Shown here piece by piece: positions 16,354 to 25,907 of a stretch of 64,000 nucleotides of DNA; the first letter of the stretch is position 1; every line of letters starts with the position of its first letter. The stretch spans positions 1-64,000 of the forward strand of contig NZ_VKKZ01000023.1 in NCBI RefSeq assembly GCF_008271745.1. Direction: 5' to 3'. The position numbers were made by a program, and so were the translations under genes. Below the pieces are notes generated by a model. The model did not search any database. It was not told the origin of the DNA and saw only the letters and a list, made by a program, of their open reading frames with translations. This DNA comes from Rufibacter glacialis (GTDB taxonomy: Bacteria; Bacteroidota; Bacteroidia; Cytophagales; Hymenobacteraceae).

Positions 16354-17397
16354 ATGAGTGTACCGTATCTGCCCCTCACCATTTCCCAGATCAAGGAAGA
16401 AGTACCGGGGGTGAAAACCTTTGTCTTTGGTGGAGGAGAGGCGCATTCTATCTCCTATCTGCCGGGGCAGTACCTGACGCTGGTGGCACCCACCGCGCAG
16501 GGAGAGGTGCGGCGGTCGTACTCTATTACCTCTAGCCCCATTCTTGGAGAACCATTGACCATAGGGGTGAAGCGGATCCCCAACGGCATTTTCTCGCGCA
16601 GATTAGTTGATGAGGCCCGGGAGGGAGAGCAGGTGCTTACGGCGGGGGCAGCAGGGTTATTTGTGCTTCCTCAGGAAATGGACCATGTGCAACAGGTGTT
16701 CTTCTGGGCCGCCGGTAGTGGCATTACGCCTATCTTTTCGCTGTTGAAGACGGTTCTTTACGCGCACCCTTCCGTGGCCGTCGTATTGGTGTACAGCAAC
16801 CATGACCAACATAGCACCTTATTTTACCGGGAGTTGCTGCAACTGGAAAGTGATTTCCCTGACCGGCTGAAGATCCTTTTTCTATTCAGTAATTCCCCCA
16901 GGCTAGACCAGGCCAGGTTGCACCAGGACCTTCTCAAGCGAATAGTCAAGGAAAATGCCATAGCGCCCTTAGGGAAAATAGTATGTTATGTTTGTGGGCC
17001 GGAGAACTACCGTAGGTTGTGCCGGTATGGCTTACGGGCGGCGGGCATCCCTGCTGACAACCTCAGGCAGGAAACGTTCAGCACCACCAAAGTACCGGCG
17101 AGAATCGCTCCTCCAGACACCTTGCCGCACCTGGTCTCTCTTCTGTACCAGGGAGTAACCCGGCAGATAGTGCCGCAGTACCCAGATAACATTCTTCTGG
17201 CTGCCCGTAAAGCCGGCATCTTTCTGCCCTACAGCTGCGAGGCGGGGAGGTGCGGAAATTGCGTGGCCCGCTGCCTGGAAGGGGAAGTATGGATGTCTTA
17301 TAATGAGGTCCTGACGCAGAAAGACCTGGATCAAGGCCTCGTCCTGACGTGCGTAGGGCACCCGGTGGGGGGAGAGGTAGTGTTGGAAATCAAATAA
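16354..17397 (+). CDS. Ferredoxin-NADP reductase fused to 2Fe-2S ferredoxin, 347 aa
   Basis: An electron-transfer flavoprotein of the FNR superfamily. The FAD-binding barrel is at residues ~1-100 (RRSYSITSSP is the flavin loop). The NAD(P)-binding domain is at ~110-225 (AAGSGITPIFSLL and YVCGPENY). The C-terminal plant-type ferredoxin domain is at ~255-347, with ligands Cys295, Cys300, Cys303 and Cys333. The arrangement matches reductase components of PaaE type or of ring-hydroxylating systems. No oxygenase subunit lies nearby, so the electron acceptor is unknown. It stands alone between a terminator and a convergent gene. Confidence 0.9.
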   Translation: MSVPYLPLTISQIKEEVPGVKTFVFGGGEAHSISYLPGQYLTLVAPTAQGEVRRSYSITSSPILGEPLTIGVKRIPNGIFSRRLVDEAREGEQVLTAGAAGLFVLPQEMDHVQQVFFWAAGSGITPIFSLLKTVLYAHPSVAVVLVYSNHDQHSTLFYRELLQLESDFPDRLKILFLFSNSPRLDQARLHQDLLKRIVKENAIAPLGKIVCYVCGPENYRRLCRYGLRAAGIPADNLRQETFSTTKVPARIAPPDTLPHLVSLLYQGVTRQIVPQYPDNILLAARKAGIFLPYSCEAGRCGNCVARCLEGEVWMSYNEVLTQKDLDQGLVLTCVGHPVGGEVVLEIK

Positions 17398-17451
17398 GGC
17401 TTTAATTGGTTTTTGGGCTATTTTTAAGAAAAACCTTTGAAACCAGCCATG

Positions 17452-17477
17452 AAAAAGGCTGCCCCTGGAGACAGCCT
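17452..17477 (-). terminator. Terminator after STAS/SpoIIAA-like gene
   Basis: Stem AGGCTG / CAGCCT; on the minus strand it is followed by a run of five T (complement of 17452-17456). Confidence 0.7.
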
Positions 17478-17489
17478 GATTAAGAATGG

Positions 17490-17930
17490 TTATTTTGTTT
17501 GGAGCAAGGGTGGGGTAGGGTTGTCCACTGCAAGCAGCCATTCCAGGGCTGGGTTTACTTCCTCAAACATCTTGATCTGGAATTTATCGCCTATGTGCTG
17601 GTGGAGCTGGTGGAAGGACATTTTTCCGTAGATTCCTGGAGCCAACACCTGGCTCATGTAATGCAAGCCCAGCTCCATTACCCTGGGGGTCCAGAAACTC
17701 ACAATCCAGTCGTTGGCTACTTCCCAGGGGCCAATCAATTCTTTGTGGTTGTTCAACAGGCGCGGGCAAGGCTGCTCTTCCAGCATCTTGATATAAAAGC
17801 TTCCCCCTTGCTTCACGGTATCCAAGGTTTGGATACCAATCCATTGGGCATGGATGTAAGCATTGTCGGCTGCACGTTCTGCTATGAGAAACACATCTCC
17901 GTTGGGTTTCTTTAGTTCCGTCTTCGTCAT
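17490..17930 (-). CDS. SpoIIAA-like (STAS/SEC14-type) protein, 146 aa
   Basis: The conserved layout of the Bacteroidota SpoIIAA-like family is visible. It includes a central strand AYIHAQWIGIQTLD, then PRLLNNHKELIGPWEVANDW (residues ~56-75) and a C-terminal NPALEWLL helix. These small cytosolic proteins have unknown biochemical roles. It is transcribed alone, on the strand opposite the ferredoxin reductase. Confidence 0.75.
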   Translation of the reverse strand: MTKTELKKPNGDVFLIAERAADNAYIHAQWIGIQTLDTVKQGGSFYIKMLEEQPCPRLLNNHKELIGPWEVANDWIVSFWTPRVMELGLHYMSQVLAPGIYGKMSFHQLHQHIGDKFQIKMFEEVNPALEWLLAVDNPTPPLLQTK

Positions 17931-18020
17931 GTTGTTGGTCTATTTCCCCCTTCCAGCCTGTTTAGCTCTAGTCTCAGGGCAAGCGGTTTTGTCTTCGGTA
18001 AAAATGCTTTTTTCTTCCTG

Positions 18021-18053
18021 AAAGAAAAAATCGCCTAAGAATCCTTAGGCGAT
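18021..18053 (-). terminator. Terminator after S9 peptidase
   Basis: A perfect palindrome ATCGCCTAAG / CTTAGGCGAT with a four-base loop (18030-18053). On the minus strand a T-rich tail follows (complement of 18021-18030). Confidence 0.9.
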
Positions 18054-18089
18054 TATCTGGAAAACAACAGTTCTGAAAAATGGTTTTGC

Positions 18090-20558
18090 TTAAAGCTTGG
18101 ATTGCGGCTGGGGTTTGTTTTTGACGTATTTCTCCAGCCATTGGTCCATCTCCCACAGCATGTGCATCACGGACTCCTTGGCTCCGTAGCCGTGGCTTTC
18201 AGCGGGCAAAAACACCAGCCTGGTAGTAGCGCCGTGGCCTTTCAATGCATTGTAGAAACGTTCACTCTGAATAGGGAAGGTACCGGAGTTGTTGTCGGCC
18301 TCGCCGTGGATGAGGAGGAGCGGGGTCTTGATTTTATGCGCGTAGTTGAACGGAGACATCTTCGCGTACACCTCCGGGGCTTGCCAGAAGGTTCGCTCCT
18401 CTGCCTGGAACCCGAACGGCGTCAGGGTGCGGTTGTAGGCTCCGCTGCGGGCAATACCGGCGGCGAACAGATCTGAATGCGCCAGCAGGTTAGCGGTCAT
18501 AAACGCCCCGTAAGAATGGCCTCCTACGGCTACCCGGGAAGGGTCTGCCACGCCCATTTTGGTTACCTCGTCAATGGCGGCTTTGGCACTAGCCACCAGC
18601 TGCTCCACGTAGGTGTCATTGGGTTCGGCATCGCCTTCGCCCACAATAGGGAAATCTGTGCGGTCCAGCACGGCGTATCCTCTGGTGACCCAGAACAGGG
18701 GGGAACCGTAGTTGATGCGCGTGAATTCATACGGGGAGGTTTTTACCTGTCCGGCAGTGGCCGCGTCTTTGAACTCCCGTGGGTAAGCCCACATGAGCAC
18801 CGGTAAACGCCCTTGTTCTTTCTTATAGCCTTTGGGCGTGTACAAGGTGGCAGTCAGCGTAACGCCGTCATTGCGCTTATAGGTCAGTAACTGCTTGCCA
18901 ATGCCCTGTAGCTCAGGCGACGGGTGCTGGAACTTGGTCAGGGCGGTCAGTTTCTTGGAACCCACCTGGCGCAGGAAGTAGTTAGGCGGATCATTCTCAG
19001 ATTCGCGACGGGTGATGAACTGGCCTTTCTCTGGGTTGATCACGTCAATGGGAAGCTCATAATAAGGTGCCTCAGACCGCCAGAGGATATCTGCCTTCTT
19101 GGTGGCCAGGTTGAACTTGCTCAGGTACGGGCGGTTGCCCTGCGGCGAGCCTCCTTCACTGATCATGTATAGGTTTTGCCCGCTTTTATCTGTCATGAGC
19201 ACGCTGCGGCCGAACTGGTTCTTGGTCATTACCGGATATCCGGGGTCGGTGTACAGGTCTTCATAGGAGCGTTCTACCAACACCACTGGTTCTGCCCCGG
19301 GTTGGCTTGGCTTTACCCGCAGCCTCCGCTCCTGGCGGGTTCTCCACCACCGTTCGGTCACCAGGGCCAGGTCATTGGAACCCCAGGTAATGCCACTGAA
19401 CCGAAGCTTGGTGCCCACCAGGGCCACTGGTTTGGTCGTGAAAGGAGCCGCCTGGGTGTAGACCACATCCCGGATAGGAACCTCTTTCTTATCATCCCCG
19501 CCGTCCTGGGCTTCTACCCAGAACAAGGTGGCCGGTTGGTCGGCCCGCCAAGCTACTTGCCGTGGACCCGTGGCTACGGCGTTGAAACCTACCGGAATAT
19601 TTTCCCCCAACGGGATGTCTGCGATTTGCTGCACCAGTTTACCAGACCGGTCCCACACTTGCACCGTGTAAGGGAACTGGCTAGAGGGTACCAGGTAAGA
19701 GTAAGGCCGTTTGGTGGTGCTCACCAGTACATACTGACCGTCTGGTGACACGCTGAACGATCGGATAATGCCTTGGGCACCTACGTTCGTCTGCTTCCCG
19801 TCTAAGGAAACCTGCACCAACTGGCTGGTGAGGTAATAGTCAAAAAGGGCCTCGTCTTGTCTGTTCCTGAGTAGATCCTGGTAGGTGCGGGAAGGGGCGG
19901 TGCGGCCCAGGTTCTCCTGAATGATAGGCCCTACCGGCGTAGTGTTGGTTTTGGGAGCCTCGCCTCTGGACGAGTTTACCACTTTCACCAGCAGGCTCTG
20001 GCCATCGGGTGCCCAACTGAAGGCGTTGCCCCAGGCATCATTGACCGTAGCCGTGGTCAGTTTTCGGGCCGTTTTATCATTCACCCCCATGACCCAGAGT
20101 TCAATGCCGTTGGTCACGGTGTTCAGGAACGCCACTTGTTTTTCATCTGGTGACCAGGTCACATCTGTGATTTTGGGGTTTGCGGGTAACCCTTGCACCG
20201 TGAACTCCTGGCCGCCGTTTACCTTTTTGAATTTGAGGTTATTGAAAGAAGACCCCCGGCTGCTGCCGTTCACTGCCGGGTTGATGCGCAACCCTCCAAT
20301 CCGGGCCTCGGGCGCCGCCACTTCCTCAATGGAAGGGTATCCCGCACGCTCCATGAGCAGCATCCATTCGCCCTTGGAATCAAACAAGACGGAAGGAGTG
20401 GCGGGTGCCTCAATCAGTTTGGCAATGGATTCAGCGGGACGCTGGTAGGGGAGGTTAAGGTCTTTGGTGCCCTGGGCCATAGCGCCCGGCCCTGCCAACG
20501 AGAGGGCCAAGAGCCAGACAGACAACCGGCTGCGGCTGGAAATGATCTGTTGTAGCAT
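18090..20558 (-). CDS. Prolyl oligopeptidase family (S9) serine peptidase, 822 aa
   Basis: An exported peptidase. The signal peptide (residues ~1-29, ending AMAQ) is followed by a beta-propeller domain and a C-terminal alpha/beta-hydrolase domain from about residue 560. The nucleophile elbow is GGHSYGAF (Ser near 681), the Asp lies in IHGEADNNSG and the His in ESHGYGAKE. The sequence style (SSRGSSFNNLKFKKVNGGQ, QVGSKKLTALT) resembles glutamyl-endopeptidase-like members of the family. Role: probable degradation of oligopeptides in the periplasm or outside the cell. Monocistronic, with its own terminator. Confidence 0.9.
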   Translation of the reverse strand: MLQQIISSRSRLSVWLLALSLAGPGAMAQGTKDLNLPYQRPAESIAKLIEAPATPSVLFDSKGEWMLLMERAGYPSIEEVAAPEARIGGLRINPAVNGSSRGSSFNNLKFKKVNGGQEFTVQGLPANPKITDVTWSPDEKQVAFLNTVTNGIELWVMGVNDKTARKLTTATVNDAWGNAFSWAPDGQSLLVKVVNSSRGEAPKTNTTPVGPIIQENLGRTAPSRTYQDLLRNRQDEALFDYYLTSQLVQVSLDGKQTNVGAQGIIRSFSVSPDGQYVLVSTTKRPYSYLVPSSQFPYTVQVWDRSGKLVQQIADIPLGENIPVGFNAVATGPRQVAWRADQPATLFWVEAQDGGDDKKEVPIRDVVYTQAAPFTTKPVALVGTKLRFSGITWGSNDLALVTERWWRTRQERRLRVKPSQPGAEPVVLVERSYEDLYTDPGYPVMTKNQFGRSVLMTDKSGQNLYMISEGGSPQGNRPYLSKFNLATKKADILWRSEAPYYELPIDVINPEKGQFITRRESENDPPNYFLRQVGSKKLTALTKFQHPSPELQGIGKQLLTYKRNDGVTLTATLYTPKGYKKEQGRLPVLMWAYPREFKDAATAGQVKTSPYEFTRINYGSPLFWVTRGYAVLDRTDFPIVGEGDAEPNDTYVEQLVASAKAAIDEVTKMGVADPSRVAVGGHSYGAFMTANLLAHSDLFAAGIARSGAYNRTLTPFGFQAEERTFWQAPEVYAKMSPFNYAHKIKTPLLLIHGEADNNSGTFPIQSERFYNALKGHGATTRLVFLPAESHGYGAKESVMHMLWEMDQWLEKYVKNKPQPQSKL

Positions 20559-20696
20559 GTTTGTGTAGTTGTGGGATCAAGATATAGAAGCTAATATACA
20601 CATCTTCTAAGATAGAATAGGACTAGTTTCCTAAAAACGAACCCAAAACCACCAGGCCGGCAACCTAAAGCGAAAAGCGTAATCCTGAAAAGGAGG

Positions 20697-21881
20697 TTAT
20701 TCTGGCCGGCTTGGCCGGAAGAACAGGGCAGGGCGCTCTTTAGGAGGAGTTTTGAAATATCGGGCCAGAAACACCTCTTGCTTCTCCACCAACAACAGGG
20801 CCTTTTCTACCTGGGCTTTCATGTGCTGCGTGGTCAGGAAGAGATCGGTGTTATCCGTGGGCTTCACCTGTTGGAGCAGCCGCTTGGTTTGCAGGAAAGA
20901 AGAAGCGCATTGCCGGGTCATCTGTTTCAGCTCCTGGTCTGAGGTAACGGGTAAAAACCGGTTGTTGCGGTACCTGATGAACTCGTTCAACTGGTCCATG
21001 CCTGTGTTGAAAGCCCTGGCTGCTTCATTGTACAGGTCAACGGTCTCGTTCTGTTTGTTGATGGCCAGGTTTTTCCTGGTGAGGTTCAAATGGTCCAATA
21101 CCACCGGCGGAATCACCTTGTGGGCAGAGATTCTTCTGATGGTCCCCTCCAACCGCTTTCTGTGCGAAGAAGCCTCATAGGCGGCCAGCGAATCACGGAA
21201 AGAAAAGACCGGAGAGGGGCGAACCGCGGTGGGCCGGGCCACACCGGCCTTGGCCGAGAGGAATTCCTGATAGGAAAGCGGCCTCTGGGAGAATTGCCAC
21301 AGAGGATCAAACGGGATATGGGTCTGGATCATGGTGGCAGGCGCCACCATAAAGTACCTGGTGTTGGGACGGGACACAAACGCTCCTTCTTCCATATAAC
21401 CGGCGCCCCAGGTGGGGTCAAACAGATACCACTGCCCTTCTATCTGGGCCGCTCCCCAGGCATGCCCCACTTGGGTAGAGGTACCCTTGGGCACCACAAA
21501 TCCAGTGACCAGATAAGCCGGGATTCCCATCCTGGCGCACACCTCCTGGAACACCTCGGCGTAGCCTTGGCAAAGGGCTTTCCTGGTGGCCAGGGTCTGG
21601 GTGATGAGGGCCTGCTTTTCATAATACCGGGGCATGGAAGCAAGGGCCTGCACGTCATAGGTTATGTTAGCGGCCAGCCAACCATAAAGCGCCTGTATTT
21701 TTTGCTGTGGGGTCTGGAAGTGGCTGTTCAGGTAAGCGGCAATGCCGGCCGTCGTTTTGGCTTGGGCTGCCGGAATAGCGGGCGAAAGGAGGGTGCCCGC
21801 CCCGGGGGCGGCAGCTGATTCCTGCCCCACCGCCTGTAAACAGACACAGAAAAGGAAAAAAAGTGAAAGAAGTCTGGGCAT
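20697..21881 (-). CDS. Exported transglutaminase-like protein, 394 aa
   Basis: A signal peptide (residues 1-20, ending AVGQ) precedes a transglutaminase-like core with the papain-type triad visible: Cys104 (KALCQGYAEVF), His140 (VGHAWGAA) and Asp155 (LFDPTWGAG). The C-terminal ~190 residues are helical and charged, with no known domain. Bacterial members are mostly thought to be peptidases rather than cross-linking enzymes. Substrate unknown. Confidence 0.85.
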   Translation of the reverse strand: MPRLLSLFFLFCVCLQAVGQESAAAPGAGTLLSPAIPAAQAKTTAGIAAYLNSHFQTPQQKIQALYGWLAANITYDVQALASMPRYYEKQALITQTLATRKALCQGYAEVFQEVCARMGIPAYLVTGFVVPKGTSTQVGHAWGAAQIEGQWYLFDPTWGAGYMEEGAFVSRPNTRYFMVAPATMIQTHIPFDPLWQFSQRPLSYQEFLSAKAGVARPTAVRPSPVFSFRDSLAAYEASSHRKRLEGTIRRISAHKVIPPVVLDHLNLTRKNLAINKQNETVDLYNEAARAFNTGMDQLNEFIRYRNNRFLPVTSDQELKQMTRQCASSFLQTKRLLQQVKPTDNTDLFLTTQHMKAQVEKALLLVEKQEVFLARYFKTPPKERPALFFRPSRPE

Positions 21882-22056
21882 TCAGAAAGTCCCTTAAAAA
21901 GAAGAATATCAAGGTGTTTGTTTCCAAAGAACATCCTCTGGCTGTAGAACGTTTCAAGCTTAGTTTAGAAAGACAGGTCGAAAGAGGATTTTGCCTTTAT
22001 TTTTGGCTTTATACTTGCAGCTTCTTTGACAGTTGTTTTCCTTAGAAGCTAGAATC

Positions 22057-22398
22057 ATGAAAAAACAGATTGTACAATTGGTGGTGTTGCTCGTTTTCCT
22101 GGTGAGTGCCGCCTCCTGCTCCAGTTCCAGAGATACCAGCAGCTCACGCTATCCCTCGGGCACCCGCACCTCTAAAAGCCAACGCACCTCAGAATCATTC
22201 CCTGAGATCTTTTACCCAGGCAGCAGAACCTCCTCTACCAAAGGGTTGCCTCCAGGCCAGGCCAAGAAGGTAAATGGTGACCAGTCTGCCCGCGCCTATG
22301 CCCCCGGCCAGCAGAAGAAGATGTACAAGAACAATGGCAACGGGAAGGACAACGGTAATGGCAACAATGGCCAGAAAAAGAAAGGCAAAAAGAAGTAG
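22057..22398 (+). CDS. Small low-complexity lipoprotein, 113 aa
   Basis: The ATG at 22057 gives a clean signal peptide with lipobox (SAASCSSS). A Ser/Arg/Thr-rich stretch follows, then PPGQAKK and APGQQKK repeats and a C-terminal Asn/Gly/Lys-rich tail ending KKKGKKK. The basic, disordered tail suggests association with the cell wall or nucleic acid in the envelope, but no function is known. The in-frame ATG at 22033 would add eight residues that weaken the signal. A strong terminator follows at 22426. Confidence 0.75.
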   Translation: MKKQIVQLVVLLVFLVSAASCSSSRDTSSSRYPSGTRTSKSQRTSESFPEIFYPGSRTSSTKGLPPGQAKKVNGDQSARAYAPGQQKKMYKNNGNGKDNGNGNNGQKKKGKKK

Positions 22399-22425
22399 CC
22401 CTTTCCGGCCTAAGAAATAAAAAAA

Positions 22426-22465
22426 GCGGAAGAACCAATCCTAAATGGTTCTTCCGCTTTTTTTT
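22426..22465 (+). terminator. Rho-independent terminator
   Basis: Stem GCGGAAGAACCA / TGGTTCTTCCGC with eight following T residues. Confidence 0.95.
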
Positions 22466-22558
22466 ATGGTCTAACTCTGGGACCTCCTTCAAAGACCCTA
22501 GGCACCAACCCCTTGGGTTTCTCTGCGTACACAAGGCTATAACTAAAGGAACTTGACC

Positions 22559-22936
22559 ATGGGTATTCTAGATATTTTCAAAGACGATAAAGAAGATGAC
22601 AACCGGGCGAACAACATCAACGATGACTACCATCAGCGCAACGCTCCTGGCAATCATCCTGATCCCTCGGCTAAACGTAACATTGGCCCGAATGGGGACA
22701 CGGAGCGGAATGACCAGAAAGACAAATTAGAGAACCTGCACATTGGCGGGAACGAGGTAACCGGCTACGGGGCCAATGACCCGAACAGCAAGGAGTCAGA
22801 CACCCAAGGGCCCGGATTTGAGTTTGAAGGCAGCTACGACGCCATGGATGGCTCTGCCAATGGCCTCCGGATGAATGATCAGCCCTTAGACAGTGATACC
22901 ACCAACTCAGAGGAAGCGGATTATAACCGTTTATAA
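22559..22936 (+). CDS. Hypothetical acidic, disordered protein, 125 aa
   Basis: Very hydrophilic, rich in Asn, Asp and Gly, with no hydrophobic core except the opening MGILDIF. Probably intrinsically disordered and cytosolic. The ATG at 22559 has AAAGGA eight bases upstream and is preferred over the TTG at 22553. No family recognised. It is flanked on both sides by strong terminators, so it is transcribed alone. The composition resembles small stress-type hydrophilins, but that is only an analogy. Confidence 0.65.
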   Translation: MGILDIFKDDKEDDNRANNINDDYHQRNAPGNHPDPSAKRNIGPNGDTERNDQKDKLENLHIGGNEVTGYGANDPNSKESDTQGPGFEFEGSYDAMDGSANGLRMNDQPLDSDTTNSEEADYNRL

Positions 22937-22951
22937 TCTGCCAACTCAAAC

Positions 22952-22990
22952 AAAAAGCCGGTTCCTTGGAAAGGGGAACCGGCTTTTTGT
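22952..22990 (+). terminator. Bidirectional terminator
   Basis: Stem AAAAAGCCGGTTCC / GGAACCGGCTTTTT with a nine-base loop, placed between a + gene and the 3' end of a - gene. Confidence 0.95.
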
Positions 22991-23057
22991 TTTTGGGCTG
23001 TTTCTTCAAAAGGCGCTGGAAATCACCAGGTGCCTTTATGGTAGGAAAAACGTGGTA

Positions 23058-23825
23058 TCAGTTGGCTTTGGGATACCACTGCCGCAACCGGACCTCAATG
23101 GGCTGTTTCCCGGCTTCTACTTTGGTTTTAAAGGCATTGACGTCACTAAGTCCGTTCTGGCCCCGGTAATGGTAGGGGTACACCATTTTTGGTTTGAAAG
23201 CCAGTACGGCAGAGGCGGCCTGGTCCACGTCCATGGTGTAAGGAAGGTTCATGCAGACAAAGGCTACATCAATGTTCTTGAGCGCCCGCATCTCAGGTAT
23301 GTCTTCGGTGTCGCCGGACAGGTACACGTTCTTGTTGCCCAACCGCACCACGTAGCCGTTTCCCCGGCCTTTGGGGTGCCGGGAGTCAGCAGTCTCGGGT
23401 AGGTTGTACATGGGTACGGCCGCTATCTCAAGCCCTTGTTGGGTGGTTTTAGCTCCGTTGGCCAATACCACGGCTTTGGCCTTCATAGGATCCGGTAGCT
23501 GGTCTACCACGGCTTGCGGGGCCACAAGGATGGCACCGGAGACAGGCAAGGCCTGCAGGGTCTTCAGATCCAGGTGGTCACCGTGGATGTCTGTGATCAG
23601 GATCAGGTCTGGTTTAGCTAGGCCTGTATACAAGGTGGCACCGCCATAGGGATCCACCCAAACGGTTTTGCCATTCCATTGCAGCACCAAAGAGCCATGG
23701 GTCACGGGCTGTACCACCAGATCCCCTTGATTGGTTTTGATTCGGTCTGGGGCGGGAAGGTTTTGGGCATTGGCAGCCAGGGTGGCCAGGCAAAACAAAG
23801 CCAGCACGTAGTGTTTTATCTTCAT
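23058..23825 (-). CDS. Exported MBL-fold metal-dependent hydrolase, 255 aa
   Basis: Start chosen at MKIKHYVLAL, which gives a signal peptide ending AANAQ (residue 21); the frame stays open 23 codons further upstream without a signal. The metallo-beta-lactamase fold of UlaG-like type shows TDIHGDHLD (His81, Asp83, His84), SGDTEDIPEM and YPYHYRG. It probably hydrolyses an ester or phosphodiester; substrate unknown. Transcribed alone, following the terminator of the GH2 gene. Confidence 0.88.
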   Translation of the reverse strand: MKIKHYVLALFCLATLAANAQNLPAPDRIKTNQGDLVVQPVTHGSLVLQWNGKTVWVDPYGGATLYTGLAKPDLILITDIHGDHLDLKTLQALPVSGAILVAPQAVVDQLPDPMKAKAVVLANGAKTTQQGLEIAAVPMYNLPETADSRHPKGRGNGYVVRLGNKNVYLSGDTEDIPEMRALKNIDVAFVCMNLPYTMDVDQAASAVLAFKPKMVYPYHYRGQNGLSDVNAFKTKVEAGKQPIEVRLRQWYPKAN

Positions 23826-23898
23826 CTGTGAAAAAGTTTGGTCCTGACAAGTATACCGAATAAACCAGCCAATGTTTAACCCTTTGCCGTCCAATAAA

Positions 23899-23955
23899 GA
23901 AGCAGCCCGTCTTCCGGGGCGATTTTACTAAATCACCCCGGAAAACGGGCTGCTT
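23899..23955 (-). terminator. Long hairpin after GH2 gene
   Basis: Stem AGCAGCCCGT...TTCCGGGG / CCCCGGAA...ACGGGCTGCT with two single mismatches. The T-tail is weak on either strand. Confidence 0.8.
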
Positions 23956-23975
23956 GAATGAGTGGAAGTTTTGGC

Positions 23976-25907
23976 CTATTTGGCTTTTTTTCTCCTCTTT
24001 TTGTCTGTTGTGCTCTCTGGGAGGCTGCGGGTACTGAGCAAGCCGGCTGGCACGCTTAGTTCCCCGGTGTGGAAATCAATAAGGCCGTTTTTCTCGTCCT
24101 CAATATTGGTGGCCTGCGTGTAGACATCCCCCGCGATGTTCCTTTTGCGCAGCTCCTGCTTGAAGGCCAGAATCTGGTTCGTGCGTTCCTCGGCACTTTT
24201 GGGCCCGCCATAGTCAGAGAACCCGAAGCCCCCCCATTCGCTCACGATCAACGGGGTCTGGCCGCGATAGAAATACTGGTCACCAATGACCAGTGGCAAC
24301 ACGGCCACGCCCTCCATTTCCCCGGCGGTCAGCTTATCCAGCAGCTCTATCCATCTGGGTAGTTCTGGGGTGTACAGGTGGGCGGTAAGCAAATCAGACT
24401 TGAGCTTGCCTTCATAGGAAATGTGCTGCCAACCGTCATTGTCCACCACCAGGAACTGCGGGTACCTGATCTTCATCAAATGGAAAATCTCCATGATGTA
24501 GTTCCGGGTCTCTGGGTTGGTGGCGATGTCCTGGGCGCCCCAGTCCTCGTTGTAAAGGCTCCAGATGATCACCGAAGGATTGGTCTCAATAAGGGCCAGC
24601 ATCCGGAGCAACTCGCGGCGGTGGTTTTCCCGGCTGCGTCTGGTAGAGGAGTGGGGGCTGGGCACCTCAACCCACAGGAGCAAGCCTATCTCATCTGCCA
24701 GGTTATAAATACGGGGGTCGATGCCCGCAATATGCACGCGCACCAGGTTACAGCCCAGATCCTTCATGGCGTACATGTGGCGGCGCATCTCATCATAGGT
24801 GGCCGTACCGGGTTGGTACAAGATGCCGTCCAAATAGATTTCCTCGTTGTTGAGGTAGATATGGCGGCCGCGGGCCTCAATCTTGCGCAGGCCGAAGTGT
24901 CCGGCAATCTCAGCGGAATACCCGGTTGAATCGATCAGCTGCGCCTCGAATTTGTACAGGTGCGGGTCTTCTGGGCTCCAAAGCAGCGCATTGGGCACCT
25001 CTATCACCACATATTGCTGTTTTTGCCCGGCCTCTAACCTGAGCGGGTAATCTGACGTGGAAATAGGAGCATCATTCTCCTCGGCGTCCCGTTCAAAGAT
25101 GTTCAGCCGCAGGGTGTACTGCCCCGGGTCCTGGATTCGGGTGGTGAAGCTGAACCGCACCAGGGAGTCTTCAATCAGGCTTTGCACGCCCACGCGGGAA
25201 CGCAGCCGGTTCCGCTCCACGGTTTCCAGCCAAACGCTGCGCACGGCGCCCGCGTAGGTCTGGTACCAGATACCACCGCGTTTGTACACGTGCGATTCCT
25301 GCTTGCCCCGGGGTACCTCAGCGTCCATGCTGTGGGAGATGCGCACCGTGAGCCAGTTCACCGGCAGCAAGTGGTCTTCGTTTATCTCAAAGGAGAAGGA
25401 GTTGTATTCGCCGTAATGCACTTCTCCGCCTTCCACATCGGTCAGAAGTCTTCCGTTTAACCAAACCCTGGTCTCATAGCCACAAGCCCCAAAGGTGATC
25501 TGGTAAATCCGTTTTCCGCCGCTTTCCAGTTTTTCTGGCCGGGTGAACTCCCGCTCATACCAAGCCACCAGTTTGTCTTGCCAGGCCGGAGTTTGCACCT
25601 CTCCCTTGGTTTTGGCCATGTGCTCTTCCACGGAGCCCGGCCAGTTGGCGGTGTGGTCATATTTGTGGCCCAGGTACCAGCCTTCGCGCAAGCCTCGGTC
25701 TTCCTCATCTAAGGAGAACTTCCATTCGCCGTCCAGCAGTGAGTAGTTGTTAGGCCTCAGGACTACCCGGGGCAGAGGGTTGTCGGCGATAAAGGATGAG
25801 TCAGTGTCCAGGTGGGCTTTTACCTCTTCGGGCTCCTCAATATTCTGAGCGATTTTTGATTCTTCAAAACTCTCAGTGGCGCTGAGGTTAGGGTGTTTAG
25901 AGATCAT
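23976..25907 (-). CDS. Glycoside hydrolase family 2 protein, 643 aa
   Basis: Probable beta-glycosidase of the GH2 type. A jelly-roll sugar-binding domain (~residues 45-235; LLDGEWKFSLDEE, ITFGACGYETRVWLNG) is followed by an immunoglobulin-like domain and a TIM barrel. The acid/base Glu is near 453 (SLYNEDWG) and the nucleophile Glu near 556 (IVSEWGGFG). No signal peptide is evident; the first 40 residues are acidic and atypical. It is divergent from an exported GH43 gene, suggesting shared polysaccharide use, though no SusCD or sensor accompanies them. The substrate cannot be read from the sequence. Confidence 0.88.
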   Translation of the reverse strand: MISKHPNLSATESFEESKIAQNIEEPEEVKAHLDTDSSFIADNPLPRVVLRPNNYSLLDGEWKFSLDEEDRGLREGWYLGHKYDHTANWPGSVEEHMAKTKGEVQTPAWQDKLVAWYEREFTRPEKLESGGKRIYQITFGACGYETRVWLNGRLLTDVEGGEVHYGEYNSFSFEINEDHLLPVNWLTVRISHSMDAEVPRGKQESHVYKRGGIWYQTYAGAVRSVWLETVERNRLRSRVGVQSLIEDSLVRFSFTTRIQDPGQYTLRLNIFERDAEENDAPISTSDYPLRLEAGQKQQYVVIEVPNALLWSPEDPHLYKFEAQLIDSTGYSAEIAGHFGLRKIEARGRHIYLNNEEIYLDGILYQPGTATYDEMRRHMYAMKDLGCNLVRVHIAGIDPRIYNLADEIGLLLWVEVPSPHSSTRRSRENHRRELLRMLALIETNPSVIIWSLYNEDWGAQDIATNPETRNYIMEIFHLMKIRYPQFLVVDNDGWQHISYEGKLKSDLLTAHLYTPELPRWIELLDKLTAGEMEGVAVLPLVIGDQYFYRGQTPLIVSEWGGFGFSDYGGPKSAEERTNQILAFKQELRKRNIAGDVYTQATNIEDEKNGLIDFHTGELSVPAGLLSTRSLPESTTDKKRRKKAK